Below are positions 27,311 to 40,078 of a stretch of DNA of 64,000 nucleotides, one piece after another. The notes below the pieces were generated by a model that did no database searches, had not been told where the DNA came from, and saw only the letters and a list, made by a program, of their open reading frames with translations. The DNA is taken from assembly GCA_963573385.1 (NCBI GenBank), contig CAUYLG010026941.1, positions 29,314 to 93,313 of the forward strand, written 5' to 3'. The stretch comes from Cacajao melanocephalus (Eukaryota > Chordata > Mammalia > Primates > Pitheciidae). Position numbers and translations under genes: made by a program. Position 1 is the stretch's first letter. Each line of letters starts with the position of its first letter.

Positions 27311-30300
27311 CAAGAGTTCATTCAACATATAATATACTTATATACTTTACTTATATACTTGTATATTTTGTCAGAAATGTCTTATCTCTCAGGTCAGCCA
27401 CTAGGAGACGTGGTTTCTAGTCCATCTTTCTGTCTCATTACATAAAACTTATTCCAAATCAAACTTTCTTCAGGAATTATGACACCTGATTCAGTCAAAA
27501 TTTAGACTTTAAGGCTTAGGGACAATGCTAAAAGCTCAGGCCTTTGCCACATTTGATGAAATTTAATTACAGTAAAAATTTAAGTAAAATTATACTAGAA
27601 AAAATAGCAAATATGCATCCCTTTTACGACAAAAAAGGCATCATGCCTACCACTGAAGAAAAAAAAAGATGCTTATTAAAAATCTATTTAAAATTTTAAA
27701 GACATTACAAACTATTTACAAGTTTGATGTTATCAATAAAAGTAACCAATAATTAGGAAAGCATACAAAATGTCACTAAAATATAGTTAACTAAGGAACT
27801 ATGATAAGTCAATTCTATAAGTAAAAAGACAGAACTCAATTATAACTTACATTAATACCAGAAGAAGAATCAATATATCTAGATATACATATGTGAAAAA
27901 CAAACTCAATTGTGTTTCAAATGAAAAACTGAATGCAAGATTATATATGACAACATATTTTTACATTGTCATTAAAATCCTCTAATAAGAAACTTAACAT
28001 TATTTTGATAAGCACTTTAAGTACTTCACTCCATTTGCAAATATTTGCCTGTACATATAAAATGAGACAAAACAATAAAGAGATTATAAATAAAGCAAAA
28101 ACAAATATAACCATTCTGATAACCAATTCTTACTGAGCAATGTCTAAAAATTCTTAATTTGTACACATATTTCATATATCGTAAAAGTGAATACTTTTGA
28201 AAATGATTCAACTGAAAAATATTCATTAATATTAGAAACCATATATATGAAAAAACATCATTGCTTCATAAGCAATTATAGTTCTTAGAGAAAATGAATA
28301 TATCCAATGCTAATTTTAAAAAAGCTTCAACTTTAATCTACATTTACACTTAAGCAACAGATACAAAGTATCTCATTTGCAAATATTAATTTGAAGATCA
28401 ATTTTCTAACTATCAAGTCATTATTCTTGTTTGGGACGGACACATATGGTCAATAAAATATATTTCTTAATTTAGTTAGAGAAGACATATTAAAAGAAAC
28501 AAAAAAAATGCTTCTTTCAAAGATTCTTTTGAATAACTGGCTTTTCCACTATTTTTATATTGGTTTTAAACTTTCCATAGACTCGGGAAATATCATCCCT
28601 GGTATTTATAAACACTAGTATTTCTTTCAGAACAAATTTAAATGCACTCTAAAAATGGCAAAAATGCACCATCCTTTCAACTTGCTAAAATCAAATGTAC
28701 TTGAAAATAGAATAGCCAAAGCCTTCAAGTAATTACATAAATCTGTCTTTCACATTTCAGCATTCATAAACTGGGATTCCACCCAGACCTCACTGATTCT
28801 AGCCACAAAAGATAATATATATCATTCATGGTTATAATAAATCAAAACTTTATCTAATGATATAGCAATAACAACATTATTATACACAGGATAACAGTTA
28901 AGAAATACCATTTCTGTCACTATCCTCTTTCCTAATCATATCATGAGTTCATATTTTTAATAGCAGCTTTTATTTTAAAAGACCTAAGTCATGAGAATAT
29001 TCTTACATACCACTTCATAACTTTGACACAAAGTACGTATAAAAAGATTAGACTTTATTTGGTATAAAATCAGTTGGCAGTTTTACATCTGTGCATGCAA
29101 CATAAATACACCAGCTGGCATCCCAAGCACACACACACATATGGACTTCAAAACAGAAACTTCCTTATTTGCAGCACTGCCAGGGTAATTTTGTATCCTC
29201 TGCATACTACAGCTATTTGTCAGGCCCCTGCAGGTGTGCACTGCACATAAACACACAGCTGTAGTCCAGCAAGCCAAGTGTTCCATCAAACACATAAAGG
29301 GAGACCTCAGCAGTTGGATTAGTCATCCCTACAACAGGTCCAGAGAGAACAATATGGGTTAGTATTTTTGGAAAAAGCATGGATGGGAAATTTATGATTA
29401 TGCTAGTCTTACCAAATAACTAGCAGATTGTGTCATTTTAAAAGCAATGCCTACTTATTAAGTTTTTGTTAGAATAGCTGGAGAAAGTGAATATTTTTAG
29501 TTTTAAATATAAATAATAATGTGGTTTATGTACAAATGAGTTTATCAAGTGCAAAATGTAAAAAAAGTTTTCAAATAGTTTTTAATTTTTGGAAATTGTT
29601 GCAACTGCAAGCCTTGGCTATAATATTTCCAAATCATAATGAGTACATATACTTAAAATATTTACCAGTTCTCTGTAACACTTCACTATACTTATAATCC
29701 TACCTTTTTATTCATATGTACTTTAGATGAACTTGTCAATTCAAGCTAACTGGGCTAAAATTACGTATTAGAAAACATTTAACTACCTAACATTGCATGC
29801 TGTATCAGACTGCAAGGAAATACTATTAAAATATTTAGTTCTCAATTACATTATTAAATGGCTAGGGAAGATATAAAAATGTAAGACATGATCATGGTCA
29901 ATTTACAATCATATGAGAGCTGCTAACCAAATTAAATGTAACCTTATTAATATTCTTTAAAATGCCAGGTTAAGTACTTCAAGCAGTTGATAATTATGAC
30001 TGGGTGCACCACATTTTCCCAAAAAATGCCCAGAGTCCACCTGGCAGTTGACAAAACATGAAAGATAACTTAGAAAATGAGCTTGAATGCACTATGCCTA
30101 ATACACTAATCTTCAGTGAACTTTGAGGTCAAAGAGTTAGTAATCAAGAAACAGCAGTCTCTGGCATCAGGGGATGCACATTTCCTCCTACCTGGAATGC
30201 ATAAAAGGACTTGGAAGTTACATTAATCTGATACAAATCCCACCCCTCTACATGAAGCCTAACTTTATTAAGTATTATTTTAACTGGGACACCAAAATAC

Positions 30301-30700
30301 CATCTAAAGTAGGAAATAAAGTAAATGAGGGGGAAAGAGTGAAAGCTTCATATTTAATTTCTTTAAAGTAAATTATTGCTTATCTTATTTTATTGTTCTG
30401 TTTAACTATAAACAGAAAATGCTTGGATTCAACCTGGACTCCCTCATACTGCTGGGTCCCTGAAGTATGATTCATGGCTCCTTAGCTTCCTAGTAGCCTT
30501 AGATGCTTCAGTTTGGTTCTGGCTGAATTTTGATTCTTAACCTCAGAACCTCTCTTTATCTGCAATTCTGTGGAAATTATTTACATCAGTATCCCTTGGC
30601 CCAAAATACTGTCATCTAGAAAAGAGTTAAATGGTGAAGATGAGTAGAATAGCTTGGTTCTTTATTTCCATGATAAAATATATTTAAGACAAATTTTGAT
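27311..30700. other. Long unassigned single-copy-like DNA
   Basis: About 3.4 kb with no recognised repeat or gene. Mostly AT-rich. 29040-29345 and 29990-30260 are less AT-rich and could hold regulatory sequence. No credible coding frame. Confidence 0.45.
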
Positions 30701-30704
30701 TAAC

Positions 30705-31290
30705 AATATCTGTTCTGGTTATTTGTTGCTATGGAAATGATCCAAAACTTAATGGTTTAAAAGAGCAATCTATTATTTCTCTCTTACATTTCTATGGAAT
30801 TTTGTAGACTTATCTGAGTGGTTCTTGGTTTGGTCTCACTCATGTAGCTTCAATCAGATGGTGGCTGGGGCTGGAATCATCTGAAGTTTCAATCGAGCTG
30901 GATATCCAAGATGGTTTTGTCACTCATATGTCTGATAACTTAGCTAGAATAACTGCAACAGCTGAGAGCTAGAGAAGCATTTCTCTCTCTCCTTCCTTAC
31001 AACTAGCCTCTCTGTGTGGCTAGCTTAGGCATCCTCACAAAATAGCAGTTTCAGGGATACTGGCCTTCACCCACGGTGGCTGGCTTCTCTCAGAGCACAT
31101 ATTCCAGGTGACTCACACGGAAAATGCAAGTCTCCTTATAACCTGTCCTCAGAAGTCAAACAGTACTTTCACCACAAGCAAATCAAAAGCAAGTCACAGG
31201 GCCAGCCCACGTTTAACGGGAAAGGCCAATAGAAGGGCATAAACACTAGGAAGCCTAACTCACAGCCATCTTTTGAGGCTGACTACCTCA
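30705..31290 (+). mobile_element. Old interspersed repeat, family not assigned
   Basis: Order of phrases matches a widely dispersed mammalian repeat: 'tatttgttgctatggaaatg', 'ccaaaacttaatggtttaaa', 'ctggatatccaagatggttt', 'cctgtcctcagaagtcaaac' and 'gcaagtcacagggccagccc'. Probably LTR or DNA-transposon class. Confidence 0.55.
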
Positions 31291-31782
31291 GTATAGTAAT
31301 AATATCAATTTTTAAAACCCTAATATTTTCTATTGTTTGCTAACAATCTGTTAATGATTCAGTATTTTAATTTTATAATTGTTTACTAATTCTATCAGTT
31401 TCCAAGGATTTTATTATAAACTATGATGACAAAAGTACAACAAATTATGACTTTTTTCAGATTCATTTCCCTGACTCATCAGAAACTAAATCTATACACC
31501 CAAAACTAATTTTATTTGTATCTTTAAACAACCAAGTAGTGCAGTTTTGCTTAAGTTGCCCAAAAAGGATCAATCTTTATTTTGGGAGTTTAAAATATTA
31601 ACTCCCAAATATTGAAAAGTTTGTCACTTACTTAAATGAATACTATCTTGTTGCTTTAAAGCACTATATTTAGTAAATAAATGCTAGAATTTTCAAAAGA
31701 CCTCTTAATGGAAATGCGTTGGAAGTGGAGGGTATGGGGGAACAGGGTAAGTTATCATTGACAGAAATAGCCAGCTATCTCT

Positions 31783-31837
<55 letters not shown>

Positions 31838-32445
31838 CAAAACCATAATGGGCATAATAATCTTGTTTATGAGAGGTTAACAGCAATTCTTGTAATGTTA
31901 AGAGCTAAATTAAAGGCTAAATTTCCCCACACCATTACAAAAAAAAAAATTAAAGAGACAGTAGAAATAAGGAACAGAGCAGAAAGAAAAAAAGGAATTT
32001 TAAAAGCTTTTATTTATTTGGTAGGGTGGTATAGTTCCTCCTCCCCTCATCTGAAAGATACTTACAAAACATAAAAGGCAAAACTCTCATAATTACATGA
32101 GTTTTAAAAAGTGTATAAAAAGGTGGGCCTCACGTACTCCATTTTCCCAAGAAGTAATAACTCATAGTTGTTTTATATGAATTATTCTCCATTTTTCCAA
32201 CCAAAACTATCACTCTACCTATTCACCTTTCCATATATCTACCTAACAATAAAATATATACATGCACACACATACATGAATACAAACATCCTTCTCTAGA
32301 AATGAAAGGTGAAATGCTGCTAAAAGTATTGGTCTGTAACTTGTTTTTCACTTAGGACTTATTACTCTATCCTACTCAGTGGAATCGTTTACTAATTTTA
32401 AATAGCATAATACTGCACAGCACAGAAATATGTTGTATTCGTATA
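31291..32445. other. Unassigned AT-rich DNA with a CA repeat
   Basis: Apart from the (CA)n, no family or gene recognised. Confidence 0.5.
31788..31835. repeat. (CA)n microsatellite, 24 units
   Basis: Uninterrupted AC/CA run, the longest dinucleotide repeat in the window. Confidence 0.98.
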
Positions 32446-32690
32446 ACATCGATAAACCACATAAACATTCTGTTGAGAGAAAGAAACCAGATACAAAAGA
32501 TATTCTGTATAGTTCCATATATATGAACTTCAAGAATAGGAAAATTGAGCCTATGATGACAAAAATCACAATAAGAACTGCCTATGAGGTTGATGATCAG
32601 GATGGACTGCAAGAGGCAGAAAGAAGCTTTCTGACATTGAGTTCGGAAAACTTTGACATTTTTGGTTCTAAGACATAGAATCAAGTTAAG
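32446..32690 (+). mobile_element. Old LINE-1 (L1M) 3'UTR fragment
   Basis: Wording of the L1M ORF2/3'UTR junction: 'aagaaaccagatacaaaaga', 'agttccatatatatgaactt', 'caagaataggaaaattgagc', then 'agaaagaagctttctga'. Open frames on both strands here are chance frames in it. Confidence 0.7.
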
Positions 32691-32759
32691 TAACAACATA
32701 CCATTTAATATTTTTGCTTATTTTTCTTCAACTAAAATGTAAGTCATTATTACCTGGAT

Positions 32760-32880
32760 TTTGAAATTTTGGAAACAGAGATTCTGATGTCAAGTGACTT
32801 AACCAAAATCCCATGTCTAATCAGGCAGATGCCACACCTAATACTCAAGCTTCAACAGTCCTATTTCAGAGCTCTTTTTC
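32760..32880 (-). mobile_element. MIR SINE fragment
   Basis: Plus strand shows the MIR complement around 'caagtgacttaaccaaaatc' and 'caggcagatgccacacctaa'. Confidence 0.55.
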
Positions 32881-33023
32881 CTTCCTTTATCAATATTCTA
32901 CTTTTTAGATTATATCACAAATTTCATTGGAAATTCTCAGCTGTTCTCTCTAAGCAAAAGATGTAGGAACAACAAAGACAAACCTATAGTTAAAACTTAG
33001 AGCCTTAAAAAAAAAAATACTTA

Positions 33024-33141
33024 GGTGTGGCACTGTGGCTCACACTTAAAATCCCAGCACTTCGGGAGGCCGAGGTGGGAGGATTGCTTGAGCCCAGGGG
33101 TTTGAGACTGGTCTAAACTACACAGTGAGACCCCATCTCCC

Positions 33142-33193
<52 letters not shown>

Positions 33194-33352
33194 AGCTGGG
33201 TGAGGTGGCATGCACTTGTAGTCCCAGGTACTTGGGAAGCTGAGGAGGTAGCAGCACTTGAGCCCTGGAGATTGAAGCTGCAGTGAGCTGTGACCACACT
33301 ACTACACTCCAGCCTGGGTGACAGAGCAAGACCCTGTCTCAAAAAAGAAAAA
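33024..33352 (+). mobile_element. Old Alu (AluJ-like) with giant A linker
   Basis: Both monomers are diverged. The middle linker is a pure run of 49 A. Flanking AAAAAAYACTTA (33012-33023 and about 33353-33364) is a likely target duplication. Confidence 0.93.
33143..33191. repeat. Poly-A tract, 49 bp
   Basis: Uninterrupted A run in the middle of the Alu rather than at its 3' tail. Confidence 0.97.
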
Positions 33353-33779
33353 AAAAAAACACTTAAAAATTCAGAATTTGAAATTACTCTGTGACATCTC
33401 TTCCTTGTGGTAAAAATAAACCTTAAGAGGATTACAATACAAAAGATATAACAAGTAGTAAAGAAGCAGAAAATTAAAAACAATTGGAAAAGTAACTTCT
33501 AATTTGTTAGCACATTGATAGTGTTCTGACTGCAGAATTATAGACGCTTTTTATTTCATTCTATGTGTTTTCCATATTCTATAGTCTATTTTTATAATAA
33601 CAAGTACATAAAATGTTATTTATTTTAAAAAGGAAATTCATTAAGCTGAAATACACATTATTTTCAACCCACAATCCTACATTTTTAATAAAACATAGAA
33701 AATGAATACATAGAGATCTATAAGCAAAGTTATCTGATGCACCACTATAAGAAGTAACAATAAAAGGGGAAAATGACTA
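33353..33779. other. Unassigned AT-rich stretch
   Basis: Nothing recognised beyond the Alu-flanking duplication. Confidence 0.45.
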
Positions 33780-34060
33780 AGAAATAATGATACTCTCTTA
33801 TGCTATGGAATAGTACACAGTTATTAAGAAGAATAAGTTATAATTATACACTTATGCTGAAACAATAACCACAACGTGGTATTGTGTTTTAAAAAAGCAA
33901 GTTCCAAAATTTGCATATAATCCCATTAAAATACACACTCAACACAAACCTATACATATGTTTATGTTTGTATCAGCATAAAGAAAGTGAGGTGGGAAAA
34001 AAAGAGATGTAAAGAAGATTCGCTTTTTAAAAATATTTCTGTGCATACTAATGCACTGTT
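33780..34060 (+). mobile_element. Probable old L1M 3' fragment
   Basis: Diverged match to the 'tatggaatagtacacagtta' and 'tgcatataatcccatt' parts of an L1M ORF2 end/3'UTR. Confidence 0.5.
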
Positions 34061-34172
34061 TCACATATTAAAATAATATTTACTACTTTTAACAGGTAAA
34101 AACCAAAATAATGTCTATGCTTTCTATTTTTTATAAGCAACATATAATCAAAGAATAACCAGGATTAAAAAG

Positions 34173-34935
34173 AAAGTTTTTTTTTTTTAATATATGTATA
34201 CTTTAAGTTCCGGGATACATGTGCAGAACATGCAGGTTTCTCACATAGGTATACACATGCCATGGTGGTTTGCTGCTTCCATTACCCCATCATCTACATT
34301 AAGTATTTCTCCTAGTGCTAACCGTCTGTTAGCCCCCCACCCCCCTGCTATCCCTCCTCTTACCCTCCAACCCCAAACAGGCCCCACTGTGTGATGTTCC
34401 CCTCCCTGTGTCCACGTGTTCTCATTGTTCAACTACCACTTACAAGTGAGAACATGCAGTGTTTGGTTTTCTGTTCTTGTGTCAGTTTGCTGAGAATAAT
34501 GGTTTCCAACTTCATCCGTGTCCCTGCAAAGGACATAAACTCATCCTTTTCTATGGCTGCATAGTATTCTATTGTGTAAATATGCCACATTTTCTTTATC
34601 CAGTCTATCATTGATGAGCATTTGGGTTGGTTCCAAGTCTTTGGTATTGTAAACAGTGCCACAATAAACATACGTGTAAATGTGTCTTTATAATTAGAAT
34701 AATTTATAATCCTTTGGGTATATACTCAGTAATGGGATTGCTGGGTCAAATGGTATTTCTATTTCTAGATCCTTGAGGATTTGCCACACTGTCTTCCACA
34801 ATAGTTGAACTAATTTATACTCCCACCAACAGTGTAAAAGCATTTCTATTTCTCCACATCCTCTTCAGGATCTGTAGTCGCCTGATTTTTTAATGATCAC
34901 CATTCTAACTGGTGTGAGATGGTATCTCAATGTGT
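34173..34935 (-). mobile_element. 5'-truncated L1PA 3' end
   Basis: Complement of an L1PA. The T tail is at 34178-34189, then the 3'UTR ('gttccgggatacatgtgcag'), then the ORF2 C-terminus up to the truncation at 'gatggtatctcaatgtg'. An 80-codon minus frame at 34429-34671 is the ORF2 C-terminal remnant. Confidence 0.93.
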
Positions 34936-35121
34936 TTCTAAGTGAAATGTCATGCATTCAGTAAGTAACATTTCATTCAATGTACTTAAGATTACTCTAA
35001 ATGTATGACACAATTGGATAGAACCTATTGAGAAGAACCTCAAATTTATATAGAATGTGTCAGCCACACCATTCAATGGCCAGGAGAATAAGGGTCAGTA
35101 ATTACTATCTGAATTACATAT

Positions 35122-35200
35122 TACTGAAATACACATTATATGTGTGATATCACACTGGAAAATAATGTGTATTTCAGTATATCACATTGGAATGTGATAA
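35122..35200. repeat. Cluster of three palindromes
   Basis: Perfect 18-bp inverted arms TACTGAAATACACATTAT (35122-35139) and complement (35162-35179). Between them lies a perfect 14-bp palindrome GTGTGATATCACAC (35142-35155). Just downstream are 9-bp arms TATCACATT/AATGTGATA with a 2-bp spacer. Confidence 0.9.
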
Positions 35201-35231
35201 CAACATCGGGATGCTCATTACAGGTCAAATG

Positions 35232-35317
35232 TAGTGCATACCTATGTAACAATCCTGCAAGATCTGCACATGTACCCTAGAACTTAAAGTATAAAGTATA
35301 AAAATAAAAAATTAAAA
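35232..35317 (+). mobile_element. Ultra-short L1PA 3'-end insertion with TSD
   Basis: Only the last ~60 bp of an L1 3'UTR ('tacctatgtaacaatcctgc', 'ctgcacatgtaccctagaac') plus an A-rich tail. Flanked by perfect 10-bp AGGTCAAATG at 35222-35231 and 35318-35327. Confidence 0.88.
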
Positions 35318-35327
35318 AGGTCAAATG

Positions 35328-36600
35328 CAAGGGCCTCACCAACAAAAACAAGACTGGCCTAAGAACCTGCATTTTAGCATGACCCCAAGTGATTCTTACT
35401 CAGATGAAAGCTTGAGATACTGTCTCATGTAATTTGGGTAAGACAAATAAATACCTTCCTCTCTCAGCAGAATTATGTGGCGAGGAAAAAGATGTTTTTC
35501 CCTTGCCTTGTAAGATTCTGAATACAAGTTTTACCATATAACAGATATACATATCTAAAAATAAATGTTTTTAGATATATCATTAGACTTATAATGTAGT
35601 CTTATCATTGACTAGATAATAATTATAGGGAAGCAAAATGCCACCAGTTCGTATATCACATCTTTTGCATATAATGCTATTTATTTTTGAAGACCCAGTT
35701 ATTCTCTTATTATTTAAAAACAATTGTTTTAGCTTTTATTATGAATTAAAATAAAATAAACTAGACAATAACTGTCAGTAATAACATGAAACATCTGTAC
35801 ATCAGACTTTTTCTAGAAATTTCATATAAATTTCTCAGTAATTTTTTTCAACATAAATTTTATTATAGCCTAACATCATTTAATTTATTTTTTATTCTAC
35901 AAGAACAATGCCAAAATACATTGCAGATGAAGTTCCTACCAAAATTTATTATATTTTTATGAGCAACTCGGTCCATATTAACTCATCCTATACAACTGAG
36001 CTCAAGCATCATCCTTCACATAAGTTTGCCCCGTGGCCACTTGTTTTCCCCTAATCCCACCAGGCTGGACTAAGAAGTAATATTTAAGCATTTAATAAAT
36101 GTTTCCTAAATCTGAAAATAGTATATACTAGAACCAGAATCTACTCATTCACAACATATTAACTAAAGACACTGTCTTTTCACACACACACAAAATCTTA
36201 TACTAACTTAGAGAAACGCACAATTAATATAAGCACTATGACAGTGGAAGTATAGGACACTTCGAAATTATAAAGGGACCCTTATTCTGGCCTAGATCAT
36301 TAATATTCAAGGATAAAGAAAAGTAAACCAGGAAAGGGGGTGAGGGTAGAGTAAATTGAAATACTCCAGGCAATGGAAAAGCATGACCCACAAACCTAAG
36401 GAAAGAACTAGAGCTGCCTACAGGTCTATTACAGAAGTTTACTGGTAGTACAGCCTATAGGAAGTAGGGATGAGAGCAGCAAGACCTGAAATTGGAGAAA
36501 TGGAGGTCATTAAGTGTTTTTCTTTAGAAACAGTTTGCCATTCTTAAGTTAAAAGAAAAAAAATCACGCCAACCTGCATAATGTAGGTCAGATAACAATT
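35328..36600. other. Unassigned AT-rich DNA
   Basis: No recognised family or gene; 36290-36540 is purine-rich and less AT-rich. Confidence 0.45.
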
Positions 36601-36601
36601 C

Positions 36602-36795
36602 TTTTCTTGTATTAATTTTTTAAAATTTATTTTACTTTATTTCAATAATTTTGGGGGAACAGATGGTTTGGGTTATATGGATAAGTTCTTTCGTGGTGAT
36701 TTATCTAATTTTGGTGCACTCATCACCCAAGCACATACACCACTATACCCAATGTGTAGTCTTTTATCCCTCACCCCCCACCTCAGTTAATTCTA
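36602..36795 (-). mobile_element. LINE-1 3'UTR fragment (L1PB/old L1PA type)
   Basis: Complement of an L1 3'UTR: 'ttgggggaacagatggtttg', 'ctaattttggtgcactcatc' and 'aatgtgtagtcttttatccc'. Confidence 0.8.
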
Positions 36796-37182
36796 TATCC
36801 CTGTGGTATAGCCTACTAACCAAAAACATTCATGATTTTTTCTGTTTCAGTCATTACTTTTATTAAATATTTATTCATTTCTTATTTTTCACTGACAATA
36901 TATTTACATGGCCTGTTTTCCTTTTTACTGAAACATTTTCCTTGCCTCCACTTTACATTAGCCTGGTTGCTTACCCCAACATTTTGACAAAAAGCCTCAA
37001 ATGTTACCCTTGTATTGTCAATGTACTGAAAAATAACAGTGATCAAATGTTAAAGAGATATAATCCTCCATTATAGTAATTTTTCCATTTTTAATCAAGC
37101 AATCCAAAAAGTGTCTATAAAAGCAAACACAAAACATTTGGGGAGAAATACCATCAGGTATCTCATTTGCTTCAAAAGTTAA
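36796..37182. other. Unassigned stretch
   Basis: No gene or repeat recognised. Confidence 0.45.
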
Positions 37183-37187
37183 GGTGT

Positions 37188-37524
37188 TAGTCCTACTCCA
37201 TTTTCACACTGCTGATAGACATGCCTGAAACTGGTCAATTTACAAAGGAAAGAGGTTTCACTGGACTTACAGTTCCACGTGGCTGGGGAATCTTCACAAT
37301 CATGGCGGAAGGCAAGGAGGAGCAAGTTACATCTTACATGGATGGTGGCAGGTAAAAAATGAGAGAGCTTGTGAAGGGGAATGCCTCTTTTTAAAACCAT
37401 CAGATCTTGTGAGACTTATTTACTATCATGAAAACAGCACAGGAAAGACCTTCCACCAGGTCCCTCCCACAACATGTGGGAATTCAAGATGAGATTTGGG
37501 TGGGGACACTGCTAAGCCATATCA
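37188..37524 (-). mobile_element. THE1/MST-type MaLR solo LTR
   Basis: Complement of a THE1/MST LTR, ending in 'gagatttgggtggggacact' and 'atatca'. Internal wording includes 'accatcagatcttgtgagac' and 'cccacaacatgtgggaattc'. Flanked by a perfect 5-bp duplication GGTGT at 37183-37187 and 37525-37529, as expected for this class. The minus frame at 37179-37400 is LTR sequence. Confidence 0.9.
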
Positions 37525-37796
37525 GGTGTGGTTATAGAAATGGAATTTTTGAAACTACTCTATATCTAAGATAGCTACCACAGCATTATCAAATGTAAGA
37601 CATCCCAGAATACTATACACATTACATGAGCAATGCCTCTTTTTTCTCCATTCTCCACTTACCTTTTTAAAAACATTCAGGTGATTTTACAGGGTGAATG
37701 TAATAGGACATGAAAATCATTGCTGTCTGTAGTTACAAACATATTCAAATTCATCTGTTCTCTGCCTCAGCAGACATCATTTAAAAGTTAGTTGGT

Positions 37797-38081
37797 GGCC
37801 AGGCATGGTGGCTCATGCCTGTAATCCCAGCACTATGGGAGGCCAAGGCAGGTGGATCACAAGGTCAGGAGTTGAAGACTAGCCTGGCCAAGATGGTGAA
37901 ACCTCATCTCTACTAAAAATATAAAAATTATCTGGGTGCAGTGGTAGGTGCCTATAATCCCAGCTATGTAGGAAGCTGAGGCAGAGAACTGCTTGAACCC
38001 AGGAGGCGGAGGTTGCAGTGACCAGAGATCACGCCACTGCACTCCAGCCTGGGCAACAGAGCAAGACTCCGTCTGAAAAAA
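37797..38081 (+). mobile_element. Alu SINE with TSD
   Basis: Full dimer. Duplication AAAAGYTASTTGGT at 37783-37796 and 38082-38095, with two mismatches. Confidence 0.95.
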
Positions 38082-38168
38082 AAAAGCTACTTGGTAAAAC
38101 CATTACAGTTTCAAACTTTAAAGTCATTAAGAACAGAGTTTAGAAATTCCATCAAATTAAAATCAACA

Positions 38169-38444
38169 GGTCAGGCACCGTGGTTCATACCTGTAATCCT
38201 AGCACTGTGGGAGGCCAAGGCAGGTGGATCACTTGAGGCCAGGAGTTCAAGACCAGCCTGGCGAACATATACAACAAATACAAAAATTAGACCTGGTGGC
38301 ACACGCCTGTAATCCCAGCTACTCAGGAGACTCAGGCAGGAGAATTGCTTGAACCTGGGAAGCAGAGGTTACAGTGAGCCAAGATCACGCCAGTGCACTC
38401 CAGCCTGGGCAACAGAGCAAGACTCTGTCTTGAAAAAGAAAAAG
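38169..38444 (+). mobile_element. Alu SINE with TSD and internal deletion
   Basis: Dimer with a small gap around the linker ('gaacatatacaacaaataca'). Duplication AATTRAMATCAACA at 38155-38168 and 38445-38458. It lies head-to-tail behind the previous Alu. Confidence 0.94.
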
Positions 38445-38458
38445 AATTGACATCAACA

Positions 38459-40078
38459 AATGAATTAGATGTTACACCTATCATTAAAGCAAAATCCTTG
38501 AGAACTGTTTTCCAGACCTTATATAATGCCTCTACAACACAATTGGCCAATGAAAGTGGATGAAAAAGTGCTCTGAAGCATTAGCCAGTAAATGCCACCA
38601 CGGTTTATCATGAGTGAGATGCACAACATATTAAACCATAGTTAATTAAATCAAACCAGTTCTTGCATTATTAAAATGTGTCCTCTATTACTTATTTGTA
38701 AACTATGCAGCTGTTTTTAAACTTTAAGATCTCCACACCCACCTACAGTAAACACTACTTTATTTTCATTTATTGACAACGAAATCAATAAGTGGTTACC
38801 ATTGTTTTCTATTGTAGAGGGAGAAAAAGCAAAATTTTATTTTATTTCTCTATTACCTCTAATTCACAGTGAGTGGTTCTAATAAAAATCTCATGAAAGA
38901 ACAAAAGGAAAATGAAATAACAATGAAAATGTTTTATATGGTAGTACTTATTTGTGTAATAAATTATGTTGAAAGGTACTTCAGTGGATTTAATGTAATG
39001 CATTATTTAGTTAAGAAGAAAAATAATTGGCAATTCCTCTTTGTTGAAATATAAAAAATTCTTTAAATAATATATATAATATGCAGCCTACTATAATTAT
39101 TAGTTAAAATAGAAACTAGCCTCTAAAAAATATTTAGGCTGAAAACACAGGATTTTTCTATTAAAATTACTCTCTCTTAAACTTGCCCAACATTTTGTAT
39201 AATTTGGGTAAATTAATAAATATGTTAGGCACACAGAAGAAAAGGTATAGATTTTACTACTTTCCATATTGTTAAAATATAGCAACTACTGAGCTGCAGC
39301 AAAAGCCAAATATCATCATTACAGAATGACTTTTTGGAATACAAAGATAAATGTAGAATCTAATTTAAAAGAAATTTTCATTATAAATTTATATTAAGAA
39401 TGGTAAGAGTTGATTTTTAATATGACAGAATGGTACTCAATTTCTCACCTGCTGTCAGCTGCAACATTATTACTATAATCTCTACACATTTGCAATAATA
39501 AAGGTGTTCAATCCCAACTGAAATAGATGCGGAAGCAAGACTTTTTTGATAGCACTGAAGATGCTAATACTTCTAGCAACTTATTACATTTTCTTTCCTC
39601 TGTAACAACAATTCATGAATTAAAAATCTACAGAGAAATGGTTGTAAAGCACTCTTGTAAAAGTCTTATTTTAAGATTACTGAGAAAGTAAGGTGTGTTC
39701 TAGATAATCCAATATTTCTCTAACACTTTCTTCTTTTCATACTCTTCATATTTTTTCATCATTATATTTGAGTCAATAATTATTTTCTTGGATACTGTTA
39801 ATCATTTTGTTTTCCTTCCTCAAACATCCTATTTCTCTCTTTAATTCAACCTTATAAATGTGAATAAATCCCAAATAGGGCATTATTTTGAGAGACTTGT
39901 TGCAATTAAACAGAAAATATATAGTTTAAATGTTTTATTAATGCTTGTACATTAAACAATTTAATAAATTATACAAAGTATGAGATATAATGCAACCTCT
40001 ATTGATATCTTATTTTTATTTAAATGTTTATGAACATTTTGACTTAGAAAAATTAAAAAGACTTTCATAAAGTTAATC
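38459..40078. other. Unassigned AT-rich DNA
   Basis: About 1.6 kb upstream of the retrocopy with no recognised repeat, promoter or gene. Confidence 0.5.
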
